Assembly (NCBI RefSeq): GCF_900188435.1
Contig: NZ_FYFA01000002.1
Location: 186,001-250,000, forward strand
DNA length: 64,000 nucleotides
Source of the DNA: Marinobacter sp. es.048
GTDB taxonomy: Bacteria; Pseudomonadota; Gammaproteobacteria; Pseudomonadales; Oleiphilaceae
Direction of reading: 5' to 3'
The notes under the pieces were generated by a model. The model did not search any database, was not told where the DNA came from, and was given only the letters and a program-made list of their open reading frames with translations. Each line of letters begins with the position of its first letter. Positions within the stretch are counted from its first letter, which is position 1. Below are positions 8,547-18,072 of the stretch, in pieces. The position numbers and the translations under genes are program-made.

Positions 8547-8876
8547 TCACCGATACTCAATCTGCATATCAACGTCGATTTCGCGCTCTTGCATCTCTTC
8601 CTCGAGCTCTTTCATCACTTCCTGATACACCATTTTGCGAACCATCACGGGCAGTTTGTCGGCAAGCACACGGGCTGAGCGTGATTCCCGCTTGGCCAGG
8701 GAAATCGGATCCAGTACCCGTAGCGTAATGACCAACTCGGGTTCCTGCTCGGAATCTGCGATATCGTCGTTCTCCATCATTCGCGCGATCACTTTACGCT
8801 GTTCAAGAACCTGCCAGCAGAGAAAACCGCTGAACAGGACAAGCAATATGCTCAGTACCATCAAAAAGGTGATCAA
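8547..8876 (-). CDS. Unknown small membrane-anchored protein
   Basis: This 109-residue protein is not recognised. The first 24 residues form a membrane helix (FLMVLSILLVLFSGFLCW). An acidic stretch, a beta-rich part (ELVITLRVLDP) and an amphipathic Glu-rich helix (EVMKELEEEMQEREID) follow. The start is TTG at 8876, supported by GGAGG six bases upstream. It is the first gene of a two-gene unit with the helical membrane protein at 8045-8518, which suggests the two act together at the inner membrane. Confidence 0.55.
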   Translation of the reverse strand: MITFLMVLSILLVLFSGFLCWQVLEQRKVIARMMENDDIADSEQEPELVITLRVLDPISLAKRESRSARVLADKLPVMVRKMVYQEVMKELEEEMQEREIDVDMQIEYR

Positions 8877-9083
8877 TTCGAACCTCCGGAAATCGTTTCG
8901 TGCACTGCTTGGCAGTGTGCCCTATGTAGTGTGACAAACGATTGGCCGTGACGACGGATTCAAGAGTGCGGCCAGGAAAGTAGAACGAGCGCTCAAAACT
9001 GTTAACATTGGTTGCGGTTGTTCAATGAGCTGCGCAGAATCAACGGGTTAAGGCCAACTATTCATACCAACAGAGGATTGTTC

Positions 9084-9500
9084 ATGGTTTGGTTCAAGGC
9101 GTTTGCAAGTGGTTTTCTCGCGACCCTGGTATTTCATCAGGGCCTGTTCGCATTGTTCTGGCTAGGCGGCATTGTGCCCGCAGCGCCCTTCAATCTGTCA
9201 CCCGTGCCGCCGCTCGGTGTGCCGCAGGTGGTATCCCTGGCGTTCTTTGGTGGCCTGTGGGGTATGTTGCTGTGGCTGATTCTTGGCCGTCTGGCAGGGG
9301 TGAAGTTCTGGCTGGGGCATGTCATTGTAGGGGCAGTAGGTCCGACGGCTGTCGCCATGCTGGTGGTGTTCCCCCTGAAAGGCCTTGATGTCTCTGCCCA
9401 AACGTGGGTGGGCGGACTTCTTCTTAACGGATTCTGGGGCCTTGGTGTCGCCGTATTCATGCGTCTGATGGGCGAGAAAGCGGTTGCCGGGCTCCGCTGA
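9084..9500 (+). CDS. Small integral membrane protein, unknown function
   Basis: The protein has 139 residues and four predicted membrane helices, and resembles uncharacterised proteins of proteobacteria. A conserved-looking FHQG lies near residue 15 between the first helix and a Pro-rich loop (FNLSPVPPLGVPQ). The start is ATG 9084 because AGAGGA lies seven bases upstream; the frame is open further upstream but has no ribosome site. It stands alone between a divergent small gene and the saccharopine-dehydrogenase-like gene. Confidence 0.6.
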   Translation: MVWFKAFASGFLATLVFHQGLFALFWLGGIVPAAPFNLSPVPPLGVPQVVSLAFFGGLWGMLLWLILGRLAGVKFWLGHVIVGAVGPTAVAMLVVFPLKGLDVSAQTWVGGLLLNGFWGLGVAVFMRLMGEKAVAGLR

Positions 9501-9558
9501 GTTATCAATCGACTATTTATCAATTCTTGTTATAACGACTGTTTACTAAGGAAGAGCA

Positions 9559-10800
9559 ATGACCAAATCTACAGAAACAGCCCATGATCTGGTGGTGTTC
9601 GGTGCGACCAGTTTCGTTGGCCAGATTCTTACTCGTTACTTGCTCGAAACCTACGGAGTGGGTCAATCGGTGAAGTGGGCGATTGCCGGTCGCTCCGAGA
9701 GCAAGCTCAATACCCTTAAGGGCGAACTTGGCGACAACGCCAAGGATCTGCCGGTGATTCTGGCTGACGCGTCCGATGAAGCCGCCCTGAAAGCCATGTG
9801 CGACCAAACCCGCGTGATTATTTCCACCGTCGGCCCTTATGCCTTGTACGGTGAGCCGCTGGTGAAGGCGTGCGTGCGCAGCGGCACGGATTACTGCGAT
9901 CTGACGGGCGAAGTGCAATGGATCCGCAAGATGGTGGAGCGCTACGAGGAGGAAGCTAAAGCCTCCGGTGCACGCATTGTTCACTGCTGCGGCTTCGACT
10001 CGATTCCCTCCGATATGGGCGTGTGGTTCCTGCAGAACCAGGCAGAGCAGACCTTCGGTGCGCCATGCCGGGATGTCCGCATGCGGGTGAAAACCGCCAA
10101 GGGCGAGTTCTCAGGCGGCACGGTTGCCTCCCTGATGAATGCGGTAAAGGAAGCGGCGGCCGATCCAAAACTGCGAAAACAAATGGCCAATCCGTTCTCG
10201 ATCTGCCCGCCGGAGCATCGCTCCAAAACCCGTCAGCCCAGCCTGAAGGGCGCCGAGTTCGACAAGACCTTCAACGCTTGGCTAGCTCCTTTTGTAATGG
10301 CAGCGATCAACACCCGAGTGGTGCATCGTTCCAACGCCCTGCAGAACGCTCGCTATGGCAAGGAGTTCACTTACGATGAAGCCATGATGACGGGTCGGGG
10401 TACCAAGGGCCGACTGGCAGCTTATGGAGTCACCGGTGGCCTGGGGGCATTCTTGATGGCCTCGGCGATCAAACCGACCCGCTGGCTGGTTGAGAAGTTC
10501 GTACCCAAGCCGGGCGAAGGCCCAAGCCCAGAAGCCCAGAAAGCCGGCTTTTATGACCTTCGGTTTGTTGGTCGCACAGAAGATGGCAAAACCATCATCA
10601 CCAAGGTGACCGGCGATCAGGACCCGGGCTACGGTTCCACCGGCAAGATGTTGGGCGAGGCGGGTATGTGCCTGGCGTTCGATATTCCCGCGGATCAGCC
10701 CGGCGGGTTCTGGACACCATCCTCATTGTTGGACGGCAAGCTGATGGACCGTCTCACCAGCAAGGCAGGGCTCAGCTTCGAGGTTCTCGAAACCCGCTAA
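9559..10800 (+). CDS. Saccharopine dehydrogenase-like / trans-acting enoyl reductase-like protein
   Basis: The 413-residue protein starts with an NAD(P)-binding Rossmann fold (LVVFGATSFVGQIL near residue 11), then IISTVGPYALYGEPLVKAC and TDYCDLTGEVQW, the signature of the saccharopine dehydrogenase-like family that includes mycobacterial trans-acting enoyl reductases. A role in lipid reduction is possible, but the substrate cannot be read from sequence. Its stop codon overlaps the cydC stop from the other strand, so the two genes are tail to tail with shared bases. AAGGAAGAGC precedes the ATG. Confidence 0.75.
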   Translation: MTKSTETAHDLVVFGATSFVGQILTRYLLETYGVGQSVKWAIAGRSESKLNTLKGELGDNAKDLPVILADASDEAALKAMCDQTRVIISTVGPYALYGEPLVKACVRSGTDYCDLTGEVQWIRKMVERYEEEAKASGARIVHCCGFDSIPSDMGVWFLQNQAEQTFGAPCRDVRMRVKTAKGEFSGGTVASLMNAVKEAAADPKLRKQMANPFSICPPEHRSKTRQPSLKGAEFDKTFNAWLAPFVMAAINTRVVHRSNALQNARYGKEFTYDEAMMTGRGTKGRLAAYGVTGGLGAFLMASAIKPTRWLVEKFVPKPGEGPSPEAQKAGFYDLRFVGRTEDGKTIITKVTGDQDPGYGSTGKMLGEAGMCLAFDIPADQPGGFWTPSSLLDGKLMDRLTSKAGLSFEVLETR

Positions 10801-12413
10801 CCGCTCAGATAGATCACACGGTCGGTGCCCGGCAGGGCATCCGACCCGTGTGCCAGGCTAACCACGGTTTTTCCTTCCAGAATTGCTTCCATCCGTTTTG
10901 AAATCCGCGCCCGGGTTTCCGCATCCAGGCCGGTGAACGGCTCATCCAGTATCACCAGCGGGGCTGGGTTCAGTAACACCCGCGCCAGGGCCACACGCCG
11001 GGCCTCGCCGCCAGAGAGTCGGCTACCAGCACTGCCCAGCCAGGTATCGAGCTGATCCGGTTCTGTGGCAAAGCGCTCACCCAACTCCACCTGTTCCAGA
11101 ATGCTCCAGAGCTCCGTGTCCGAGGCCTCAGGCCAGCCCAATAACAGGTTGGCTCTGAGGGTGTCCTCGAACAAAACGGTTTTCTGGGTGAGGTAGACGC
11201 AATCCTTTCGCGCCAGGCTCCCCTGGCCATGAGGTAAAAGGCCAGCGAGCACATCCGCCAGAGAAGACTTGCCGCTGCCGGAATAACCGAGAATACCAAT
11301 GCGTTCGCCTTCGTCGACTTCCAGATTGAAGCGCGTGAACAATGGCGCGTAACCCTTATGTTTTACAGCGATATTTTCTGCCAGAAGAGCGGTTCTCGGT
11401 GGTAATTCTGAAGCGATAGCGGCAGCAGAATGTTCGTCTTCGCGACAGTCCCGATTCAATCGCACAGCCGAAGCCACGGTTGCTCCAAGCTTGCCAAAGA
11501 CATCCGGCAGCATGGCATAGACCTCGGCCAGACCGAGCAGAGCAATGGGCAGTAACACAAGTACCGGGCCGGAAACCGAACCCGACTGAAACAGGGAAAA
11601 ACCGGCCCAGAGCGCCAGAACCGCAGAAAGATTGACGAAAAGATGGGAGCCGGCTAGATGCCAGCCTATACGCGTGTCCGCTTTCGCCTGCTCCGAGGTC
11701 ACCTGATGGGCCTGTCGCATAAGCCAGGCGGCATGTTTACCGGTGCGCCCGGCGGCGGTCAGCTCCGGGAAACCTTCAATATGTTCGATCACCGCGGTTC
11801 GAAGCGCTTCCTGCCGGTCGCTTTGCCGCGCGGCCAGGCGCCAGGTTCTCAGGTAAATCCCGACGGTGGCGATCATCAGAGCAATGACCAGGAACAGCCC
11901 GACCAGCAGGGCGGTACCGAAATCAAAGAGAACCGCAGCCAGAACCACCACCAGAAGTGTTACCAGGCCCGCAAGCGCAGTGGGCGCGATTAAACGCAGG
12001 TAGAGGGTGTCCAGGGCATCCACGTCACTGGTTAGCCGGGACAGCCACTGTGCGCCGCTCAGCTCCCCACGACGAACGCGACTGGCTCGGGACAAGCGCT
12101 GGAACAGAGTCACGCGAATATCTGTGAGCAATCTCAGAACGGTATCGTGATTGTAGACCCGCTCCAGGTACCGGAACACGGTGCGGGCAACGGCGAAAAA
12201 GCGGATGGCGCCGCCGGGCACATACAGATTGATGGTGGCCGCCACACCGGCAGCCAGAAGCAGCCCCACCAGCGCCGTTTCGGTAATGAACCAACCCGAA
12301 ACCGCCAACAGGCCAATGCCGGATAGCAAGGTGGCGAGAATCAGGAAACCGCCTACAACCAGACGGCCCGGGCGCCTGAAAATCAGATCCAGCCACGGCT
12401 TCAGGTCACGCAT
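10797..12413 (-). CDS. cydC: Thiol reductant ABC exporter, subunit CydC
   Basis: This 538-residue half-transporter has a six-helix membrane domain and an ATPase domain with Walker A GYSGSGKSS, signature LSGGEARR and Walker B LVILDEP. CydDC exports glutathione and cysteine to the periplasm and is needed to assemble bd-type oxidases. The ATG at 12413 overlaps the cydD stop (GGATGCGTGA), so translation is coupled. It closes the cioA-cioB-cydD-cydC operon and ends with its stop overlapping the stop of the convergent gene at 9559-10800. Confidence 0.92.
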   Translation of the reverse strand: MRDLKPWLDLIFRRPGRLVVGGFLILATLLSGIGLLAVSGWFITETALVGLLLAAGVAATINLYVPGGAIRFFAVARTVFRYLERVYNHDTVLRLLTDIRVTLFQRLSRASRVRRGELSGAQWLSRLTSDVDALDTLYLRLIAPTALAGLVTLLVVVLAAVLFDFGTALLVGLFLVIALMIATVGIYLRTWRLAARQSDRQEALRTAVIEHIEGFPELTAAGRTGKHAAWLMRQAHQVTSEQAKADTRIGWHLAGSHLFVNLSAVLALWAGFSLFQSGSVSGPVLVLLPIALLGLAEVYAMLPDVFGKLGATVASAVRLNRDCREDEHSAAAIASELPPRTALLAENIAVKHKGYAPLFTRFNLEVDEGERIGILGYSGSGKSSLADVLAGLLPHGQGSLARKDCVYLTQKTVLFEDTLRANLLLGWPEASDTELWSILEQVELGERFATEPDQLDTWLGSAGSRLSGGEARRVALARVLLNPAPLVILDEPFTGLDAETRARISKRMEAILEGKTVVSLAHGSDALPGTDRVIYLSG

Positions 12414-14118
12414 CCCGCACCTCCCCGCCAGATACCAGCAGCACACGGTTCGCCAGGGTGAGCAAGGCCTGGTGGTGGGTCGAGAAGATCAGGGTTTTGC
12501 CGGCCACCGCCAGTTTGTGCAGGGCTTCTAGTACAAACACCTCACTGTCGCTGTCGAGGCCCGCGGTGGGCTCGTCCAGAAGGATCAGGTCGTAATCCGC
12601 GAGAAAAATCCGGGCCAGGCTCAGCCGCCGGGCCTGGCCGCCGGAGAGTCCCTGGCCTTCCTCAGATACCGGGCTATAGATTCCCTGTTGGCGGCTGTCC
12701 AGCAGCGAACCGAGACCGACATTGCGCAGGGCAGTTTCAATGGCAACATCAGAGGCATCCGGAGTAGTCAGCCTGAGATTATCGGCCCAGGTGCCCTGAA
12801 CCAGGAAGCCTTTCTGCCCCAGCCAGCCAAACCGGAAACTGCCCGGTGTTTCGCCAAACAGATGAATCTCACCGCTATCTGGCGCCATAAACCCGGCTAG
12901 CAGGTGCAGCAATGTGGATTTGCCACCGCCGGACGGACCTGTGAGAGCAATCACTTCTCCCTTACGAATGGTCAGGAACAAGTCGTGTAACACAACCTGA
13001 TCCGACCGGAAGGTTTTCGTGACCGAATTCAACTCGATTCGATCTTCTGCACCCTCTACGGATGCCATTTCGATGGTGCTCTCGAGGTTCACCGTGGTTT
13101 CCAGTCGCTCAAGAATCTCGTTACCAGCGCCCATGGCGGCGGCACGATCGTGGTAATGCTGGGAGAGCGTCCGCAACGGCTGGAAAAACTCCGGCGCGAG
13201 CAGAAGAATCAGCAACCCGGAAAACAGGGTCAGATCCTCGGAAGGGCCGTAGGTGATGTACCCCAGCAAACCAAACCCGATGTAGATGGCAATAACGGCA
13301 ATGGCTACCGAGGCAAAGAACTCCAGAACCGCCGAGGACAGAAAAGCCACCCGTAGCGTTTTCATGGTGATGCGCCGGTAGTAATCCGAGCGTTTACGAA
13401 TGAGCTCGGCTGCCCCGGCGGTCTGGCCAAACAACTGAAGGGTTGTCAGGCCACGCACCTTGTCGAGGAATTGCCCTGATAGACGGCTGATGGTTTCAAA
13501 GTGCTGCTGGTTCAGTTTCTCCGCGCCCATGCCCACAAGCGCCATGAACAAGGGAATCAGCGGGGCGGACAGCAGCAGGAAGATGGCGGCCAGCCAGTCC
13601 AACCAGAACACAAGGGCGAGAATCAGCAGCGGCACAATCATGGACAGGGTCATTTGCGGCAGAAACCGCGCAAAGTAACCGTGCAGGGCTTCCACGTGGT
13701 CAATCCATTCCCGGGCAAGAGTGCCTGCCGAGGATTGGCCCAGTTCGATCGGGCCAGTGGCCTGCCAGTGCTTGTGGAGCTGACGACGGGCATCACGCCG
13801 AACCTGTTCGCTACAGCGTGCGGCAAACCGGGCCTGAAAGCCTTGGCCCAAGGCACGAACAACCAGCGCCAGAATCAGGCCGAGAAAAAGGGGAGTGAGG
13901 TCTGCAACGGGAACCTCGTCAATCACGCCCAGGTGAATGATCCGGGCCAACAACACCATCTGAATGATGGTGGCAATGCCGGCAACAGTGCCGGCGGCCA
14001 CGGTACTGCGGATCCAAAGGCGGCTACCACGAGCCAGATGGGCAAGCCATTGCTTGACGGCTTTCTGATCCGTGGCGGAGGTATTCTCTCCGCCACGACT
14101 CGCCCGTGGCTCCGACAC
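12406..14118 (-). CDS. cydD: Thiol reductant ABC exporter, subunit CydD
   Basis: The 570-residue partner of CydC has an N-terminal transmembrane domain and an ATPase domain with Walker A GPSGGGKST, signature LSGGQARR and Walker B LILLDEP. It starts directly after the cioB stop (14119) with no gap and overlaps cydC by eight bases. The operon position ties this exporter to the cioAB oxidase. Confidence 0.93.
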   Translation of the reverse strand: MSEPRASRGGENTSATDQKAVKQWLAHLARGSRLWIRSTVAAGTVAGIATIIQMVLLARIIHLGVIDEVPVADLTPLFLGLILALVVRALGQGFQARFAARCSEQVRRDARRQLHKHWQATGPIELGQSSAGTLAREWIDHVEALHGYFARFLPQMTLSMIVPLLILALVFWLDWLAAIFLLLSAPLIPLFMALVGMGAEKLNQQHFETISRLSGQFLDKVRGLTTLQLFGQTAGAAELIRKRSDYYRRITMKTLRVAFLSSAVLEFFASVAIAVIAIYIGFGLLGYITYGPSEDLTLFSGLLILLLAPEFFQPLRTLSQHYHDRAAAMGAGNEILERLETTVNLESTIEMASVEGAEDRIELNSVTKTFRSDQVVLHDLFLTIRKGEVIALTGPSGGGKSTLLHLLAGFMAPDSGEIHLFGETPGSFRFGWLGQKGFLVQGTWADNLRLTTPDASDVAIETALRNVGLGSLLDSRQQGIYSPVSEEGQGLSGGQARRLSLARIFLADYDLILLDEPTAGLDSDSEVFVLEALHKLAVAGKTLIFSTHHQALLTLANRVLLVSGGEVRDA

Positions 14119-15120
14119 TTAGTGGTAACCCTCGCCGGCGCGGACCTTGCCCCGGAAGACCCAGTAGGTCCACGCAGTGTAGGCCAGCACGATCGGGATC
14201 ACGAACAGCAGCCCCAACAGCAGGAACAGCTGGGATTCATAGGCGGAGGCGGCCTCCCAGAGCGTGTATTCCGGCGGCACCACATACGGCCAACGGCTGA
14301 CCACCAGGCCGAAGTAGGTGGTGATGAACAGCCCCATGGTGGCCACGAACGGCATGCCGTCCCGGCGATCACGAACCGAACGATAGATCTGGATAGCGCA
14401 CAGCAATGTCAGAACCGGCAGAACCCAGATAATGGTCAGGTTGGAGAACCAGCGCTCACGAACCATGTCATCCACAAAGGGCGTCCAGACGCCAATGATG
14501 CCGAAGACCACAAGAACAGCGAGAAGTAGCGGCAGGGTGATCTTGTAGGCCCACTGCTGCAGATAACCCTCGGTTTTCATGATCAGCCAGGTGGAACCCA
14601 GCAGGGCGTAGCCGGCCAGCATGCCCAGGCCCGTCAGCACCGTGAACGGCGTGAGCCAGTCCAACGCGCCGCCGACGTAGACTCCGTTGGCGGTTTCAAA
14701 TCCCTGGATGTACGCACCAACTACGGCACCCTGGGCGAAGGAGGCGACGGTAGAACCGCCGGCAAAGGCCCAATTCCAAAGATACCGGGAAGTCCGGGCC
14801 TTGAACCGGAACTCGAACGCCACGCCCCGGAAAATCAGCCCGGCCAGCAGCAGGAACACACCAATATAGAGTGCGGGCAGGAAGATGGAATACACCATCG
14901 GGAAGGCCGCCAGAAGGCCGGCGCCACCGAGCACCAGCCAGGTTTCGTTACCGTCCCACACCGGGGCCACCGAGTTCATCATGGTGTCCCGGCTTTCCTC
15001 GTTCGGGGCGAAGGGGAAAAGAATCCCCACGCCCAGGTCGAATCCGTCCATCAGCACATACATGATGATGCCGAAGCCGATAATGAAGGCCCAGATAAGG
15101 GGCAGATCGAAAAGTTCCAT
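14119..15120 (-). CDS. cioB: Cyanide-insensitive (bd-type) quinol oxidase, subunit II
   Basis: The 333-residue protein has about eight to nine membrane helices. The N-terminal LMDGFDLGVGILFPF and the block VAPVWDGNETWLVLGGAGLLAAFP mark the CydB/CioB family. Together with subunit I it reduces oxygen to water with electrons from ubiquinol and does not pump protons. It follows cioA after two bases, and cydD begins directly after its stop. Confidence 0.93.
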   Translation of the reverse strand: MELFDLPLIWAFIIGFGIIMYVLMDGFDLGVGILFPFAPNEESRDTMMNSVAPVWDGNETWLVLGGAGLLAAFPMVYSIFLPALYIGVFLLLAGLIFRGVAFEFRFKARTSRYLWNWAFAGGSTVASFAQGAVVGAYIQGFETANGVYVGGALDWLTPFTVLTGLGMLAGYALLGSTWLIMKTEGYLQQWAYKITLPLLLAVLVVFGIIGVWTPFVDDMVRERWFSNLTIIWVLPVLTLLCAIQIYRSVRDRRDGMPFVATMGLFITTYFGLVVSRWPYVVPPEYTLWEAASAYESQLFLLLGLLFVIPIVLAYTAWTYWVFRGKVRAGEGYH

Positions 15121-15122
15121 AG

Positions 15123-16565
15123 TCAGTGACCTCCCTCGTTAACTGGCTTGGCGTTTCCTACAGTATCTGTTGAACCCTGCTCAATCTCGAAGGACACATG
15201 GGCAGCAGAGAACGGACGTTTCGGTCTATCGGCTTCGTGCTCGTCCTCATCCTGGTCTTCAAGACCTACATACAACACCCGCATCAGGTAATACACGCCG
15301 GCTGAGAACACCAGAGCGTACACCACGACATAACCGATGAGTGTGAACAGCGCCATACCACCGGTGAGTGACGGGGTCAGGGCTTCGGCCTGAGTCATCT
15401 GGCCATAGACCAGCCAGGGCGCCCGGCCCACCTCGGTTACAAACCAGCCAGTCAGCACCGCGAAGAAGGGGGCAATGCTCATGAAGCGCATGCCCTGCAA
15501 GAACCAGCTGGTGCGCCAGTACCGACCGCCGGCACGCAGAACCAGGCCGGTAACTGCAAAGGCAATCATCAGCAGGCCAATGCCGACCATGATCCGGAAG
15601 GACCAGAACACGATCGCCACCGGTGGCTGTTCTTCCACAGGAACGGCGCTCACGCCCGGCACCTCACCATCCCATTCGTGGGTGAGAATGAAACTGGCCA
15701 GGCTGGGAATACCAATTTCGAAAAGGTTTCGCTGGTTCTCCTGGTCGGGAATGGCAAACAGCAGCAACGGCACATTGCGGGACGTTTCCCAGTTACCTTC
15801 CATTGCGGCCACTTTGGTGGGCTGATGCTCCAGAGTGTTCAGGCCGTGGAAATCACCCAGTACCGCCTGGGCGGGGGCAATGAACAGCAACAGCCACAGG
15901 CACATGGACAAGGCTTTTTTGTTGGCCTCAACCTCGCGACCGCGCAACAGGTACCAGGCACTAACGCCCGCCACCACGAAACCGCCGGTCAGGAAGGAGG
16001 CCAGTGCCATATGAGCGAAGCGATAGGAGAAGGAGGGGTTGAAGATCGCCTCGCTCCAGGAAGTCACATAGAACACCCCATCACGGAGCTCTGTGCCGGC
16101 CGGAGTCTGCATCCAGCTGTTGGCCGACAGAATCCAGAACGAGGAAATGAAGGTGCCCGTAGCAACCATGATGGCGGCAAACAGGTGAACACCTGCAGGC
16201 ACCTTGTCGCGACCGAACAGGAGCACGCCGAGGAATGCCGCTTCAAGGAAGAAAGCCGTCACCACCTCATAACTCAGAACAGGGCCAAGGAAGTTGGCAG
16301 AGGCCTGGGCGAAGTTACTCCAGTTGGTTCCGAACTGGAACGACATCACGATGCCAGACACCACCCCCATGCCGAACACCACCGCGAATACTTTGGTCCA
16401 GAAGGCAGAGAGCTTCACCCACAACGGATTCTCGGTTTTGAAGGCCAGGCCTTCGAGTACCGCGATGTAGGAAGCAAGGCCGATGGTAAACACCGGAAAA
16501 ATGGCGTGAAATGACACCACAAACGCGAATTGGATTCGCGATAAGATGAGAGGATCAAGTTCCAT
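15123..16565 (-). CDS. cioA: Cyanide-insensitive (bd-type) quinol oxidase, subunit I
   Basis: The 480-residue heme-bearing subunit begins with a motif that includes His20 (QFAFVVSFHAIFP), a heme ligand by analogy with E. coli CydA. Other conserved blocks are GTNWSNFAQASANFLGP, FFLEAAFLGVLLFGRDKVP and FAHMALASFLTGGFVV (second heme ligand). The quinol-binding loop after helix 6 is short (GLNTLEHQPTKVAAMEGNW, then NVPLLLFAIPDQ), as in the CIO type rather than the long-loop E. coli type. It is the first gene of cioAB-cydDC, likely transcribed from the 171-base gap upstream. Confidence 0.93.
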   Translation of the reverse strand: MELDPLILSRIQFAFVVSFHAIFPVFTIGLASYIAVLEGLAFKTENPLWVKLSAFWTKVFAVVFGMGVVSGIVMSFQFGTNWSNFAQASANFLGPVLSYEVVTAFFLEAAFLGVLLFGRDKVPAGVHLFAAIMVATGTFISSFWILSANSWMQTPAGTELRDGVFYVTSWSEAIFNPSFSYRFAHMALASFLTGGFVVAGVSAWYLLRGREVEANKKALSMCLWLLLFIAPAQAVLGDFHGLNTLEHQPTKVAAMEGNWETSRNVPLLLFAIPDQENQRNLFEIGIPSLASFILTHEWDGEVPGVSAVPVEEQPPVAIVFWSFRIMVGIGLLMIAFAVTGLVLRAGGRYWRTSWFLQGMRFMSIAPFFAVLTGWFVTEVGRAPWLVYGQMTQAEALTPSLTGGMALFTLIGYVVVYALVFSAGVYYLMRVLYVGLEDQDEDEHEADRPKRPFSAAHVSFEIEQGSTDTVGNAKPVNEGGH

Positions 16566-16736
16566 GGGAACCCTCCGGTAACGTTCACATCATAACAAAC
16601 GGGCCCAGCGAACCCGTTCAGCCGCTGCCTTAGCTCTGTTTGTTATACTGTTATTACCGGCAGATGGTTACTATGCTACTAAACACGGTAGCAGATACGA
16701 TAGGGCCGATTGTCGCACCCTTGATTTGTAACAATT

Positions 16737-17390
16737 ATGGTGATGCCGATGAGCTTTTACGAAGACAGAATACTGCCCCACATAATAGACCGCGCATGCT
16801 CAATGGGCCAGGTTATGAAGCTTCGTAGCCAGGTAGTACCCCACGCCAAAGGGGTGGTTCTGGAAGTGGGTATGGGCTCCGCCATCAACATGGAATTCTA
16901 CAATTCCGATCACGTCGACATGGTGTATGGCCTCGAGCCCTCAGAAAGCATGCGTCGAAAGGCTCAGATCAACTTGGCAAGATCCCCCATAAAGGTAGAG
17001 TGGCTGGACCTGCCGGGTGAGAAAATCCCGCTGGAAGATCACTCCGTGGATACCGTACTGTTGACCTTCACCCTGTGCACCATCCCCGACTGGCAAACAG
17101 CCCTCCAACAAATGTGGCGGGTACTCAAGCCGGGCGGCGAACTCCTGTTCCTGGAACACGGCGAATCTCCTCATGACGGCACCCGCAAGTGGCAACACCG
17201 CATCACCCCCGGCTGGAAAAAGTTGGCCGGCGGCTGTCACCTGAACCGCCACATCGCCGACCTGATCCGACACGCCGGCTTCGAAATCCGGGAGCTGGAA
17301 AACCTCTACATCCCAAAGGCACCGAAAATCGCGGGATACATTTACAAGGGCAGGGCAACCAAGCCCGCAGAGGCCAGCCCAGCCGCTTGA
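16737..17390 (+). CDS. Class I SAM-dependent methyltransferase, UbiE/METTL7-like
   Basis: The 217-residue protein has the seven-strand methyltransferase fold: motif I VVLEVGMGSAINMEFY near residue 40, acidic VYGLEPSESM, and the post-I blocks VDTVLLTFTLCTIPDW and VLKPGGELLFLEHGES. This pattern is shared with METTL7-like and UbiE-like enzymes; thiol or lipid-quinone methylation is possible but unproven. Several ATG codons are in frame (16737, 16743, 16749) and none has a clear ribosome site; MSFYEDRILP at 16749 is the most family-like start. TATACT at 16644-16649 could be a -10 box. Confidence 0.78.
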   Translation: MVMPMSFYEDRILPHIIDRACSMGQVMKLRSQVVPHAKGVVLEVGMGSAINMEFYNSDHVDMVYGLEPSESMRRKAQINLARSPIKVEWLDLPGEKIPLEDHSVDTVLLTFTLCTIPDWQTALQQMWRVLKPGGELLFLEHGESPHDGTRKWQHRITPGWKKLAGGCHLNRHIADLIRHAGFEIRELENLYIPKAPKIAGYIYKGRATKPAEASPAA

Positions 17391-17465
17391 GGGCGAGGGA
17401 AGAATCCGAATTGCGTTACCCAACGCAGACTTATACAATTCTGCCCGTCAAAACCTCCCCCGAAT

Positions 17466-17552
17466 GCTCCGGTGGTGAAATTGGTAGACACAAGAGACTT
17501 AAAATCTCTCGACCGTTAGGTCGTGCCGGTTCGATTCCGGCCCGGAGCACCA
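17466..17552 (+). tRNA. tRNA-Leu(UAA)
   Basis: An 87-base cloverleaf with a long variable arm. Acceptor arms are GCTCCGG (17466-17472) and CCGGAGC (17542-17548), discriminator A and genomically encoded CCA at 17550-17552. Anticodon stem AGAGA/TCTCT holds the loop CTTAAAA, with anticodon TAA at 17500-17502. The D arm GGTGAAATTGGTAGACAC and T arm GCCGGTTCGATTCCGGC are standard. It reads UUA/UUG leucine codons. Confidence 0.97.
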
Positions 17553-17693
17553 CCTCGACCCATGATCCGTTTGCTTCTTGCCGCTTTCCTCTGCATCTTG
17601 TCAGTTTAGAGCGATAAAGTGCGCGGTGATCGGCGTCTTAACTCCCGGCGTAAGCATTAACTCAATGTTTTCCGCACAAGGAGACAGAACGCC

Positions 17694-18056
17694 ATGGCCG
17701 AAGTTGAAGCTATCGGTAAGCAAATCGCAGATTATGTGAAAGATCCCATCGAGAAAGCCAAACGGCTGATCGTGACGCCAGTGGGGCAGGCCAGAATGAT
17801 TGTCTGTACGCCATCACCCGGCCAGGGTGCCTCGCCGGCGATTGAAGCGGCAAACAGTCTGCTTTCGGAAGATGATCAAATAGCGCTGGTCGAAGATGTC
17901 AGTGAGCTGACAGATCCGGCGCAGGTGGTTTCCATCATAAATGATGGCGGTATCGAGACTGAGAAGGGGTTCCATATGGCTTTCAGTCTTTCTGACGAGA
18001 CCATTGCAAAGCAGGTCGAGAAAGAACTCGACCTGAAGGTTTTCACTGAGCAATAG
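17694..18056 (+). CDS. Small soluble protein of unknown function
   Basis: I do not recognise this 120-residue acidic protein. It has alternating helices and strands, an AIEAANSLL helix, and a repeated negative character without membrane segments. One cysteine (IVCTPSPGQG) lies near residue 38 beside a Gly/Pro turn. The ATG at 17694 has a good AAGGAGACAG site. It follows tRNA-Leu by about 140 bases and ends just before a hairpin, so it appears monocistronic. Confidence 0.65.
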   Translation: MAEVEAIGKQIADYVKDPIEKAKRLIVTPVGQARMIVCTPSPGQGASPAIEAANSLLSEDDQIALVEDVSELTDPAQVVSIINDGGIETEKGFHMAFSLSDETIAKQVEKELDLKVFTEQ

Positions 18057-18072
18057 TTCCGCCTTTCAGATA

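Noticed and set aside
17562..17609. A 15-codon frame with a signal-like hydrophobic peptide after tRNA-Leu
   Set aside because: No ribosome site and too short to support; the real gene nearby starts at 17694.
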